A DNA stretch of 64,000 nt from Candidatus Binatia bacterium (GTDB taxonomy: Bacteria > Desulfobacterota > Binatia > Bin18). Under the pieces are notes generated by a model that was not told the origin of the DNA, searched no databases, and worked only from the letters and a program-made list of their open reading frames with translations. The DNA lies in the NCBI GenBank assembly GCA_951812575.1, contig OX638322.1, positions 2,665,925 through 2,729,924 of the forward strand. Direction: 5' to 3'. Below are positions 50,149 through 58,432 of the stretch, in pieces. The position numbers and the translations under genes were made by a program. Positions within the stretch are counted from its first letter, which is position 1. Each line of letters starts with the position of its first letter.

Positions 50149-51333
50149 TTATTGAGCGTTCAAGATTGCAGGAAACGTGTTGTTGAGAAACTCCAAATAG
50201 GAGGCGAAGTCCCGGTTAATCAGGTCGGGCGTCAATTGATAGTCAGCCGGGTCATAGGTGAACGCGCCTAATTTGTGGATAGGATTCGCCGCCTCCCAGT
50301 TGCGTATGTTTTGCAATGCCTCCTCACGCAAAGGCATGCCACAGAATTCATACACCGTGGTGGCGACGTCCTCACTGGGCCCGGTGACTTCATCATAGGG
50401 AATGTCCAGAATCTTGATGTCTGGCCGGCTTTGCCTGTTCTTCAGATGTTCCTCCATTCCCATCGCGAGCCCCATTCTGAGCGTTTCATACTCCGGTGGC
50501 TTGTCGGAAAACGGGGCGTGAAAGGTATCCAGTAAGCGGCACAGGCTCGGGAGAGTCTTGTGCGGAGTGCGATGGGTCATGAGCAGGCGGGCATCCGGAA
50601 AGACATCCACAATAAACGGTTCAAGTCCGCACCACAGTGGGCTTTTTAAGACCCAGGGTTTGTTTTTACCCGATTGCCATTGCAGGTATTTCAGCATATC
50701 GCGCAGGTATTCTACGGTAGTGGTCGGGTTCTGGGTGGCCAACCACTGCATATAACTGCTCATCGTATTGAACGCGATAAAGACACCGCTGACCAGGCTA
50801 TGTTCGAGTACGAGACTTTCCTCCTCCGGTTCGAAGGTTTGAAAACGGTGCCCTAACTTGGCATCCGGTGACATGCTATCGAACCAGCGGATAAATGCGT
50901 CCGCTTCCTCAATCCGGGGTTGCGGGGACTCCGTTATGGACCCGGTGAGCAGCGACGGGTGATACGTCTGCCAGAAGGGGAGATAGTGAAAATCCCCGGA
51001 GGCGGCCAGGAGCTTCTGTATTTTTGTGGTGCCGCTTCTCAGCTGGCCGTAGACAAAGGTCGGATTGTGAATCTCGATCTCGGCAATTTCCGGATGCTGG
51101 GCAAAGTCCCGCTGCATCCGCAACCGGTTACAGAGCAGACGCAATAATTTTTTTTCAATGGCGACCGCGCCCCGTTCGTGCAGGCAGGCATCGGTATTAT
51201 ACGCGGCGTGTAAAACCCGGAACGGTTCCACGGCCGCCTCGTCGATAATATCGATCCCGGTCATCTCGCGCGCCTGGGCCAGCATGTGATCCGCGGACAT
51301 CTGCAACAGAAATGGTTTTCCTTCTTGACTCAT
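50149..51333 (-). CDS. Sulfotransferase family protein, 394 aa
   Basis: P-loop sulfotransferase of the bacterial Sulfotransfer_3 type. The PAPS phosphosulfate loop appears as TFVYGQLRSGTTKIQKLLA and the 3'-phosphate site as WVLKSPLWCGLEPFIVDVFP plus LLMTHRTPHKTLPSLCRLL. The usual catalytic His region is around FHYLPFWQTYHPSLLTG. It would transfer sulfate from PAPS to a hydroxyl. The start at 51333 (MSQEGKPFLLQM) is chosen because the first 37 codons of the longer frame lack protein-like character, although the ribosome site is weak. It lies between the 48783 CmcJ/NvfI gene and a small unknown gene, all minus strand. Confidence 0.85.
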   Translation of the reverse strand: MSQEGKPFLLQMSADHMLAQAREMTGIDIIDEAAVEPFRVLHAAYNTDACLHERGAVAIEKKLLRLLCNRLRMQRDFAQHPEIAEIEIHNPTFVYGQLRSGTTKIQKLLAASGDFHYLPFWQTYHPSLLTGSITESPQPRIEEADAFIRWFDSMSPDAKLGHRFQTFEPEEESLVLEHSLVSGVFIAFNTMSSYMQWLATQNPTTTVEYLRDMLKYLQWQSGKNKPWVLKSPLWCGLEPFIVDVFPDARLLMTHRTPHKTLPSLCRLLDTFHAPFSDKPPEYETLRMGLAMGMEEHLKNRQSRPDIKILDIPYDEVTGPSEDVATTVYEFCGMPLREEALQNIRNWEAANPIHKLGAFTYDPADYQLTPDLINRDFASYLEFLNNTFPAILNAQ

Positions 51334-51450
51334 AACAGGGCTCTCTTGGTCTGGACGGCTTGCTCTTATGATATGCAACCGGGGAACAACTCGGCGGCGG
51401 GCATATGGTGGAGGTGAGATACCCCGCTGAAAATGACCTGTCAACGGCCA

Positions 51451-51486
51451 TCATCGCCTCCGAGGCTTGCGTCTCGGAGGCGATGA
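51451..51486 (-). terminator. Hairpin directly after the gene at 51490
   Basis: Perfect 14-bp arms, TCATCGCCTCCGAG and CTCGGAGGCGATGA, enclose 8 bases and begin 3 bases past the stop. No U-run follows. It separates the small gene from the sulfotransferase gene. Confidence 0.55.
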
Positions 51487-51489
51487 AGC

Positions 51490-51861
51490 TTAGTCCAAGG
51501 CGTAGATCGTGCCCGAGAGCGACCGCGTCGCCAAATCCCACACTTCGACGAAGAAAAGGCACTTCCCGTCTGCGGCCATGTTGATCGCCTTCACTTCCCA
51601 CTGGCGGTGCCCGCTCTTACGCCACACCCCCGTGACGACTTGGGGCACCACGCTGCCATCCGGACGAAAATCCTGAACCCGGCCCGTCAGTGGGCCCGTT
51701 TCTTCCGCCGGACCCACCGCCGGACCGAACGTTGCCGTATACAGGTAGGTGCCGAACGGTCCGGCTTCTCCCTCGGCATTCATAATGGAGCCTGCCTCCG
51801 TCAGCGTCACCGACGTGACCTTCCCGGTGTAGTCTGAAATCTTCTCTCCAATTGCACTCAT
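51490..51861 (-). CDS. Hypothetical beta-rich protein, 123 aa
   Basis: Starts MSAIGEKISDYTGKVTSVTL. It is mostly alternating polar and apolar residues with many Gly and Thr, as in a small beta-barrel (FGTYLYTATFGPAVG, VVTGVWRKSGHRQWEVKAIN, then CLFFVEVWDLATRSLSGTIY). No signal peptide or catalytic motif is evident. AAGGAA precedes the ATG and a strong hairpin ends the gene, so it is probably real. It lies upstream of the sulfotransferase gene and divergent from the dehydratase gene at 52047. I do not recognise the family. Confidence 0.75.
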   Translation of the reverse strand: MSAIGEKISDYTGKVTSVTLTEAGSIMNAEGEAGPFGTYLYTATFGPAVGPAEETGPLTGRVQDFRPDGSVVPQVVTGVWRKSGHRQWEVKAINMAADGKCLFFVEVWDLATRSLSGTIYALD

Positions 51862-52046
51862 TATTCTGTTCCTTTCCGCTGCCGGTCGTCCCAGGGCCAG
51901 CCTGCAGCCCCTCCGCTGATTCTCCCCAGGGGGCTTTCCCCCTTATACCCTTACAGAGTCGGCTCTTGGCAAGCCACCGCAAATTGCACCCCGGAGCAGT
52001 CTCGAGTAGGCTGGGGGCGCTGTCTGGACGAGCAGGGAGGGAAGGC

Positions 52047-53057
52047 ATGTCAAACGAGCCCGAGAAGCTGTGGGACTATGACGCGGTGGCCATTGGTCAA
52101 ACCGGAACCGAGACCACGGTCAGCATCACCACGGACACGCTGCGCGAGTACGCCCGGGCCACCCAACACGCCCGCGGGGCGGAACTGGAGCAGACCAACG
52201 ATGCGACACACCCGGCCGCAGTCCTGGCCATGCCCAGCATGGTGTTGGCCTACGCGCCGTTGCTGCGCTACGACCTGGCGGAGCACAACGGGTTTGTCGC
52301 GCTCGAAGACTCCAAGACCGCACGTCGCCAGACGCCGTTTGCCAAGTGCGACATGCGGTGGCATGCGCCGGTCGTAGTCGGCGATTGCATCACCGCCACC
52401 CGTCGGGTCCTGGACAAGTATGAACGCCGCGGCAGCAAGTTTGTGACCTTTCGCGTGGAAGCGGTCAACCAACGCGGGGTCCTGGTCGCCGACTACGATT
52501 ACACCTGCATCTTCGCCTATGCCCAGGGACAGAAGACTGTACCTGCCTCGGGGGAGGCCGAGACAGGGGGAACGGCAGTCAAGCCCGGGCAGCCTGTGGC
52601 CGAAGCGCGTCGGGTCCTGACGGCCGAGCACGCCACGGTGGGCAGCACGCTGCCGACGCTCCGGGTCACGGAGAGCCAGGACACGATTCTGGGCTATAAC
52701 GATATCCAGTTGGCGGGTCGGCTCATGACGAGCAATATCCACACGGATGAGGAGTTTGCACGCCAAAACATTTTTGGTGGGGCCGTCAACGCCGGGCCGG
52801 CCACCCTGTCCTACGTGGAGCAGATGCTCAGCCTGTCGTTTCCGCTGTCCGCGTTTTACTCCGGCGGCCGCTTGCTCATGCGCGCGATCGAGCCGTTTCG
52901 GGTCGGGCATGTGGTCACCCTGCAGGGCGAGGTGACGGCGGCACAGGCCATGGGAGATCACTGTCGGGTCGGCTGTACCGTGCGCGGTACCAATCAACTG
53001 GGCTCACTCGTGTGCCTGGCCGAGGCCACCTTGAATCTCTCTCTTCCGGAGGAGTAG
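52047..53057 (+). CDS. Double-hotdog MaoC-like dehydratase/hydratase, 336 aa
   Basis: Two hotdog domains in tandem. The N-terminal half (WDYDAVAIGQTGTETTVSIT, ATHPAAVLAMPSMVLAYAPL, later APVVVGDCITATRRVLDKYE) lacks an obvious Asp/His pair. The C-terminal half has TSNIHTDEEFARQNIFGGAV and NAGPATLSYVEQML, where MaoC enzymes have the Asn/Asp-x5-His and the GG-x-xxHG motif; the expected His is Asn here. This matches the FAS1-MaoC/HTD2-like set, which binds enoyl-CoA. Catalytic ability is uncertain. GGGAGGGAAGG precedes the ATG. A GFA gene follows after 12 bases, probably cotranscribed. Confidence 0.78.
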   Translation: MSNEPEKLWDYDAVAIGQTGTETTVSITTDTLREYARATQHARGAELEQTNDATHPAAVLAMPSMVLAYAPLLRYDLAEHNGFVALEDSKTARRQTPFAKCDMRWHAPVVVGDCITATRRVLDKYERRGSKFVTFRVEAVNQRGVLVADYDYTCIFAYAQGQKTVPASGEAETGGTAVKPGQPVAEARRVLTAEHATVGSTLPTLRVTESQDTILGYNDIQLAGRLMTSNIHTDEEFARQNIFGGAVNAGPATLSYVEQMLSLSFPLSAFYSGGRLLMRAIEPFRVGHVVTLQGEVTAAQAMGDHCRVGCTVRGTNQLGSLVCLAEATLNLSLPEE

Positions 53058-53069
53058 GGCAACGTTCGT

Positions 53070-53561
53070 ATGCAAAAAGAATTTGGAGACGCATTTGCGT
53101 CGATTGAGGATACGACCTTTACGGCAAAATACCGTGCCAGGTGCCACTGTCAGGCCGTCCGATACGAAGTCAGCGCAGATCCGGTTGACGCGAAAATCTG
53201 TCACTGCGTGGTCTGCCAGACGCTGCACGGCGCGCCAATGCAGTGGGCCGCCATTTTTCACAAACGCCACGTGCGCATCACGCACGGCATCACTCAGCTC
53301 CGCTTCTACAATAGCGAGCGGCAGCAGTACGAGCGCACTCTCCCCTGCAAAGTCAGCTGTGCCGGGTGTGGAACGCTGATTGCGGATGAGGGCCGCAAGA
53401 TGTGGCTGGCGTTTCCCTCCCTGTTTGATTTCGGGCGTCCGCCCCAGGTGCCAGCGAGCTTTAAACCCACGTGTCATATTTTCTATGGGATGCGGGTCAT
53501 GGATATGCACGATGATCTGCCGAAGTGGTCGGGCCATAAGAACAAGTCCGTCCTCTTGTAA
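53070..53561 (+). CDS. GFA family zinc-binding protein, 163 aa
   Basis: GFA-type protein: YRARCHCQAVRYEVSADPVD, AKICHCVVCQTLHGAPMQWA and VSCAGCGTLIADEGRKMWLA show all three cysteine clusters. It has a 20-residue N-terminal addition (MQKEFGDAFASIEDTTFTAK) and a C-terminal CHIFYGMRVMDMHDDLPKWS, an eukaryote-like fungal GFA tail. It begins 12 bases after the dehydratase stop, so the two are in one operon. It is a separate lineage from the other six GFA proteins in the window. Confidence 0.88.
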   Translation: MQKEFGDAFASIEDTTFTAKYRARCHCQAVRYEVSADPVDAKICHCVVCQTLHGAPMQWAAIFHKRHVRITHGITQLRFYNSERQQYERTLPCKVSCAGCGTLIADEGRKMWLAFPSLFDFGRPPQVPASFKPTCHIFYGMRVMDMHDDLPKWSGHKNKSVLL

Positions 53562-53726
53562 TCAGGAGAGTTGAGGACCATCTTCAGCAAAAAGCGGATT
53601 CCTGGTAGGAATGCGCCAACAGCATTATTATGAGCTGCACGAGCCCGAAAACCTTTGCCGTTTTCCTCTTAATCATAAGATGCGGAAATGTGCGGCGAGC
53701 GTGAGCATGGAAGAGGAGAATCCGTG

Positions 53727-54740
53727 ATGGCAGCAAAAATCGAATTCGGGATGTTCGACTGGGTTGATCGCGGCCCAAATTCGGTCGGTGATCTTTACGA
53801 GTCACGTCTCAAACTGATCGAATCGGCGGACAAAGCCAGTTTTTACGGCTATCATCTGGCGGAACACCATTCGACCCCGCTCGGTATGGCGCCCTCTCCA
53901 TCGGTGTTCTTCGCGGCGCTCGCGCAGAGGACCACGCATATCCGCTTCAGCCCCATGGCGTATTTGTTGCCGATGTATCATCCCCTGCGCCTCATAGAGG
54001 AAGTCTGCATGCTGGACCACCTTTCAAACGGGCGCATGGAACTCGGCATCAGCCGTGGCGTGTCACCGTACGAAATCGCTACCTACAGTGTTGATCCGGA
54101 AAAGACCCGGGAAATCTTCACCGAAGTCCTTGAGATATTCCGTCAGGGTATGTGCAACGAGGTGCTGAATTACGCCGGGAAACATTTCGAGTTTCGAGAT
54201 GTGCCCATGACTCTCAAACCGTTCCAGGACCCGTATCCGCCGCTCTGGTATCCATCGTTCAGTGAAGCCGGGGTCGAATTTGCCGCGCGTGAGGGAATGC
54301 ACTTCATGAGCCTCGGCCCCCCGTCGCTCATCACGAATCTCATGGCTCGATATCGAGCAGTCGCCGCTGACAGCGGCAATGGCGGCACCGACAGGCTGAA
54401 GCTGGGCGCAATGCGCCAAATCTATGTGGCGGAAACCGACGCACAAGCCTTTGCGGTGGCGAAGCCGGCGTACGATGATTGGTATAACTCAATCATGCAG
54501 CTGTGGCATCAGCACAATGATCACGCCTACGACAATTTTTTTGCGTGGGACCTCTGCCTCGCGGGAGAAACGATACTGATCGGATCGGTCGACACAGTCC
54601 GTGATCAAATCCAACGATTGGTCTCGGAGAGTGGGATCAATTATTTCGTCGGTTCGTTCGCCTGGGGCTCATTGAGTCCGGCGGAAAGCCAAAGATCGCT
54701 CGATCTGTTTACAGCGCACATCGTGCCGCATATCCACTAG
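53727..54740 (+). CDS. LLM flavin monooxygenase, 337 aa (inverted twin of 44106-45119)
   Basis: Same protein as at 44106 with two visible changes (Ala2, and FTAHIV near the end). The likeness to the twin covers the whole coding region but stops at both ends: upstream the ribosome sites differ (AGAGGAG here), and downstream the sequences are unrelated from the stop on. Directly after it lies the truncated TauD gene, which suggests this is the inserted copy. The two genes are head-outward on either side of about 8.6 kb. Confidence 0.9.
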   Translation: MAAKIEFGMFDWVDRGPNSVGDLYESRLKLIESADKASFYGYHLAEHHSTPLGMAPSPSVFFAALAQRTTHIRFSPMAYLLPMYHPLRLIEEVCMLDHLSNGRMELGISRGVSPYEIATYSVDPEKTREIFTEVLEIFRQGMCNEVLNYAGKHFEFRDVPMTLKPFQDPYPPLWYPSFSEAGVEFAAREGMHFMSLGPPSLITNLMARYRAVAADSGNGGTDRLKLGAMRQIYVAETDAQAFAVAKPAYDDWYNSIMQLWHQHNDHAYDNFFAWDLCLAGETILIGSVDTVRDQIQRLVSESGINYFVGSFAWGSLSPAESQRSLDLFTAHIVPHIH

Positions 54741-54770
54741 TCGACGCGACTTTGACGCACAGCACGACGG

Positions 54771-55148
54771 ATGAGCGCGGACAGCCACGGTAAATCTGCC
54801 GATTTAATGACCGCCGCCGAACGCGCAGCCCTGCCGCCTGTCGCGCATCCGGTCGTCCGCATCCATGAAGAGACGGGCAGAAAGTCGCTCTTTGTCGGCC
54901 GGCATGCCAGCCACATTGTGGGAGAAGATGTTGAACGCAGTCGTTCACTGCTGGGTGAACTGACGCAAAGCGCGTGTCAGCCGCCGCGTATTTTTACCCA
55001 CCGGTGGCAGGTCGGTGACCTGGTGATCTGGGATAACCGCTGCGTCCTGCATCGTGGTCGTCCATGGCCCACTGATGAGCCAAGAATTCTCTTTCGGACG
55101 ACAGTTGCGTGCGATGACCCGGACAATGAGTGGCAGCTGAGCCGATAA
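54771..55148 (+). pseudogene. TauD/TfdA dioxygenase C-terminal fragment
   Basis: It encodes PPVAHPVVRIHEETGRKSLF, VGRHASHIVGEDVERSRSLL, then VGDLVIWDNRCVLHRGRPWP, the second half of a TauD/TfdA Fe/2-oxoglutarate dioxygenase, with the distal His (Leu-His-Arg) and the 2-oxoglutarate Arg. The first 150 or so residues with the His-x-Asp iron motif are absent and a TGA lies just upstream in frame. It cannot bind iron properly. The break coincides with the end of the LLM copy. Confidence 0.8.
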
Positions 55149-55209
55149 CGTCAGGAGTTCGTCGCACGGCTCGGCAAGCGCGCTATCGTTTTCCCCGAGC
55201 ATTTCTCAC

Positions 55210-56772
55210 CTAGGGGAACAGGCGGACTTTGGGTCCGAGCTGTCGGGCCTGTTTGCCACACAGAAAGGCCAGAGCACGAATCAGATACCGACGGGTCTCG
55301 GGCGGTTCAATAATATCATCAACCCCAAATGCGGCCGCGGCTTCGTAGACCGACCCCTGGCGACTGTACTTGGCCTCCAGTTCAGCCTGCAGCTGGTCCG
55401 GGTCGCGCGCTTCTTGCAGCTCTCGGCTGTGGACCGTATAGACGGCCGAGGTCGGACCAGTGCCGGTCACGATCGCGAGCGGCCAGGCAATTTGTAGATC
55501 GGGCGAATACGGGCTCCCGCGTCCACCCATGGCCCACATCGCCGCGCCATGCGCCTTGCGCAGAATGAGAGTGATCTTAGGGGTGCTTGCCCGCTCCACC
55601 GCATCAATCAGCGTACCGCCCCAGTAGAGCATATTGCTGGTCTCGGCCTGTTGGCCAATGAGAAAGCCTGGTTGGTCCTGCAGAAAAACGAGCGGAATGT
55701 GAAACGAGTCACAGACTGCAATAAAACGGCGGACCTTGGCCGCTGACGCCCAGTCCAGGGCCCCGGCCTGGTAGTCCGGCTGACTGGCCACAATCCCAAC
55801 CACGCGCCCGTCAAGACGGGCCAGGCAGGTCATGACGCTTTGGCCGAAGTCTGGCTTGTAGGCAAAGGTCTGGCCGTGGTCAACAAGAGCGGCGATCACC
55901 CGGGCGACGTCGTACGGCTTGCGGAGACGAGTCGGGACGATATCGAGCAGTTCAGGGCACAGACGGTTGGGGTCATCGGTGGAGGGTTCGCGCGGAGGCA
56001 GCTCCCAGCAGTTTTGAGGTAGAAAGGTGAGAAAGGTCCGGATAGCGGCAATACACTCCTGCTCATTCGATGAGACCCGATCAACAAACCCGGTTGTCCG
56101 GGCGTGCATATCAGGGCCGGCCAGGCGGTCGATATCGACCTCTTCGCCAAGCCCGCCCCGGACCAGGGTCGGTCCGGACCAGCCGACAAAGCCGGAACCT
56201 TTGACCATCAGCGTAAAATCGGCGTACAGCCCATCAATGGGTGGCCGGCCAAAACAGGCACCCAGCATGGCGGCGACCTGAGGAATTCTCCCTACGCAAT
56301 CGGTGACCTCTCGAAAGGCCGGCACTTGGGTCATCTGGCGGGCCTGCATCGAGTCCTGGAAGCGGATGGCAGAGCCTTCATAGAGACCAATGAAAGGATA
56401 GCCCTGTTCCAGGGCCAAGCGGCGCAGGCGAAAGCGTTTCGCAATATTTTTCAGGCTGGCCGCTCCTCCCACCAAGGTGCCGTCGTCAGCCACCACACAT
56501 ACATGGCGGCCGTGTATCGTGCCCCAGCCCGTTACCACTCCGTCGGCCGGGAGGTGCTGGGCGGGTTTCCCAGGTGTGTCCACGCTGCCTTCGGCCAGCA
56601 GTCCAATTTCGTGGAAGCTGTCCTCGTCCAGGAGTAAGGTCAGCCGTTCACGGGCGGTCAGCTTCCCCCGCCTATGCGCCCGAGCGATGGCCTCGGGACC
56701 GCCCTGGCTCCGGGCTTCAGTCTTTCGGTGCCGGAGCTGTGCGATATAATCGTCCCAACCTTGTGCGGGCAT
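55210..56772 (-). CDS. Acyl-CoA carboxylase, carboxyltransferase (beta) subunit, 520 aa
   Basis: Carboxyltransferase of the propionyl/methylcrotonyl-CoA carboxylase beta type. It has GKLTARERLTLLLDEDSFHE at the start, then the N-terminal crotonase-like domain with VVADDGTLVGGAASLKNIAK, and the C-terminal domain with IVASQPDYQAGALDWASAAK, LVFLQDQPGFLIGQQAETSN and RKAHGAAMWAMGGRGSPYSP. It transfers CO2 from carboxybiotin to an acyl-CoA. No biotin carboxylase or carrier gene is adjacent, so its partners are elsewhere. Where other members have GGSYGAG the sequence reads HGAAMWAMGG, a slightly divergent form. Start supported by AGGAAA. Confidence 0.92.
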   Translation of the reverse strand: MPAQGWDDYIAQLRHRKTEARSQGGPEAIARAHRRGKLTARERLTLLLDEDSFHEIGLLAEGSVDTPGKPAQHLPADGVVTGWGTIHGRHVCVVADDGTLVGGAASLKNIAKRFRLRRLALEQGYPFIGLYEGSAIRFQDSMQARQMTQVPAFREVTDCVGRIPQVAAMLGACFGRPPIDGLYADFTLMVKGSGFVGWSGPTLVRGGLGEEVDIDRLAGPDMHARTTGFVDRVSSNEQECIAAIRTFLTFLPQNCWELPPREPSTDDPNRLCPELLDIVPTRLRKPYDVARVIAALVDHGQTFAYKPDFGQSVMTCLARLDGRVVGIVASQPDYQAGALDWASAAKVRRFIAVCDSFHIPLVFLQDQPGFLIGQQAETSNMLYWGGTLIDAVERASTPKITLILRKAHGAAMWAMGGRGSPYSPDLQIAWPLAIVTGTGPTSAVYTVHSRELQEARDPDQLQAELEAKYSRQGSVYEAAAAFGVDDIIEPPETRRYLIRALAFLCGKQARQLGPKVRLFP

Positions 56773-56824
56773 TCGTGTTTCCTAGGTCTGAAAAAACAAC
56801 GAATCGTGCTCTGGCGTCGCCGGC

Positions 56825-57592
56825 TTAGCCCACGGCCAGCGTACTGGGGGCGACGACCAGGACCAGTCCCAGGCCGATCAGGCCAACGCCCGTGCCTTTC
56901 CCCAGTGCCACCCCGTAGGGAAGAATTTTCTCCATAAAAATAATCAGGGTCAAAACACCCATCCACACCAGGTTCATGGTGCCGACAACGAACAGCACGG
57001 CCATCAGACTCCAGCAACACCCCAGGCAGTAGGCGCCGTGGTGAAGGCCCATCCGAAACGCCCCCCAATATCCGTCTCGCCAACTATTGAGCAGGAAGCC
57101 GAGAGGGGAGCGACATTTCGACAGGCAGACGTATTTGAGCGGGCTGAGCTGATACAGGCCGGCGATGATAAGAGTCAGCCCACCGATAACAGAGCCATGC
57201 GTTCGCAGGCCAAGAAAGGTGTCGGGCAGGGACTGGATGGCGATGTCCCCGGCATAGGCCACCCCGCCGGTCAGGGTCCACAGTACGGCATACCCGGCGA
57301 TAAAGAGCCAAGCCGGAGCAAAGGGAGCAGCCTGCTCTCGTTTTTGGCGCGTTACGGTAGCGAACAGCACGGCCGTTGGCGCGACGGACGGGAACATCAT
57401 GGCCACCATCATGACCCCCCAGAGGGCAATGTACAGGACGGCATTAGAGACCGAGAATGGCAGGCCCATAGTCATACTCATGGTCGTCAGGCCGAGCCCC
57501 ATCCCGCCGGCCTGACGCACGGTGGCAATCCAGGCCAGCACGGACAGCAGCACGAGGGCGGTGACGATGATGGTCTTATCTCGTAAGGTCAT
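56825..57592 (-). CDS. DUF2182 integral membrane protein, 255 aa
   Basis: Multi-spanning membrane protein of the DUF2182 family (predicted metal-binding). Marks are ALWGVMMVAMMFPSVAPTAV, PAWLFIAGYAVLWTLTGGVA, LSPLKYVCLSKCRSPLGFLL and MGLHHGAYCLGCCWSLMAVL. The Cys-rich CLSKC and GAYCLGCCW stretches may bind metal. About six helices are visible. DUF2182 genes are commonly beside DUF1326 genes, as here (upstream gene, 95-base gap containing hairpins). Their joint function is unknown. Confidence 0.9.
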   Translation of the reverse strand: MTLRDKTIIVTALVLLSVLAWIATVRQAGGMGLGLTTMSMTMGLPFSVSNAVLYIALWGVMMVAMMFPSVAPTAVLFATVTRQKREQAAPFAPAWLFIAGYAVLWTLTGGVAYAGDIAIQSLPDTFLGLRTHGSVIGGLTLIIAGLYQLSPLKYVCLSKCRSPLGFLLNSWRDGYWGAFRMGLHHGAYCLGCCWSLMAVLFVVGTMNLVWMGVLTLIIFMEKILPYGVALGKGTGVGLIGLGLVLVVAPSTLAVG

Positions 57593-57617
57593 GGCCAGCA
57601 GTCTCTTCCCTCACCGC

Positions 57618-57643
57618 AGCCCTTTTCCAACGGGGAAGGGGCT
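57618..57643 (-). terminator. Hairpin between the DUF1326 and DUF2182 genes
   Basis: AGCCCTTTTCC and GGGAAGGGGCT pair fully with two G-U wobbles around AACG. A second stem, GGGGCTG/CAGCCCC, lies just before the DUF1326 stop side (57652-57676). They may attenuate transcription into the DUF2182 gene. Confidence 0.4.
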
Positions 57644-57687
57644 ATGGGTCGGGGGCTGAACGCACGGTCCAGCCCCGTGAAAACAGG

Positions 57688-58293
57688 CTAATTCTGCCAG
57701 CTAAACGGCGCAAAATGGCCGTTGGTATTACTGACGTCCCAGGCCAGATTGTGGTCGGTGTAGCGATACGCGTTGGATTTGGCCAGCGACAGCTTGGGCG
57801 AAACCGGGTGATTGGCGTTGGTGACCCAGAGCGGCTCACTGCCGTCCCGACCGGTCAGGGCCTCAATGTCGATCTCCAGCACGTCCGGAATCGTCAGCCG
57901 CCGGTTGTTGGCGTCCACGGTAAACGCAATGGGAGCGGTCTTGATCCCCAGAAAATTACTGATCAGCCCCGAGACCAGCTGCATGGGTCCACCCGCCTGA
58001 CCGGAGAAAATATTGCTCAGCCCCTCTTGCTGGTCTGTGGAGGCCTGGTCGTCCACGTACAGGGCCGCAGTCCAGTTGCCGTCCCCCATCTTGCCCGGAC
58101 CGGGAAAGGACACCACGAGCACAGTGTTCAGACCGCCGAGGCCCGTCTGGCCATAGCTCCCCTGATTGACATGAAACGCCAGGGCCGCGTCACACCGCCC
58201 ACGAGGGGGCGGATTCTGGATCAAACAGGCACAGACCGTGTCGCAATTGCACGATTCAAAATAATCACCCTCAATTTTCCATTTTTCGGCCAT
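57688..58293 (-). CDS. DUF1326 domain protein, 201 aa
   Basis: Begins MAEKWKIEGDYFESCNCDTV followed by CACLIQNPPPRGRCDAALAF, the typical Cys-rich DUF1326 opening (CNCxxxCxC). It continues with FPGPGKMGDGNWTAALYVDD and APIAFTVDANNRRLTIPDVL. It is a soluble beta-rich protein with no export signal. AGGAGGG precedes the ATG. It is the upstream partner of the DUF2182 gene, a pairing seen in many genomes. It is divergent from the rhodanese gene, whose product also handles sulfur. A thiol or metal role is conceivable but unproven. Confidence 0.9.
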   Translation of the reverse strand: MAEKWKIEGDYFESCNCDTVCACLIQNPPPRGRCDAALAFHVNQGSYGQTGLGGLNTVLVVSFPGPGKMGDGNWTAALYVDDQASTDQQEGLSNIFSGQAGGPMQLVSGLISNFLGIKTAPIAFTVDANNRRLTIPDVLEIDIEALTGRDGSEPLWVTNANHPVSPKLSLAKSNAYRYTDHNLAWDVSNTNGHFAPFSWQN

Positions 58294-58432
58294 ATGTCCC
58301 TCCTTTGCAGCAGTCAGTTCATCTTGTGGGTATTGACCATCTCTTGAGCCTAGGCTTCGATTGTTCCACTAGGGTATGGGCGCGGTCAAGCACTTGCGGA
58401 CCTTTCCGTACGCGTCACAAGGAGGGACTCTC

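Noticed and set aside
52050..52997. 315-codon minus frame opposite the hotdog protein
   Set aside because: It is His- and Arg-rich with no domain. The plus frame has a ribosome site and a double hotdog pattern.
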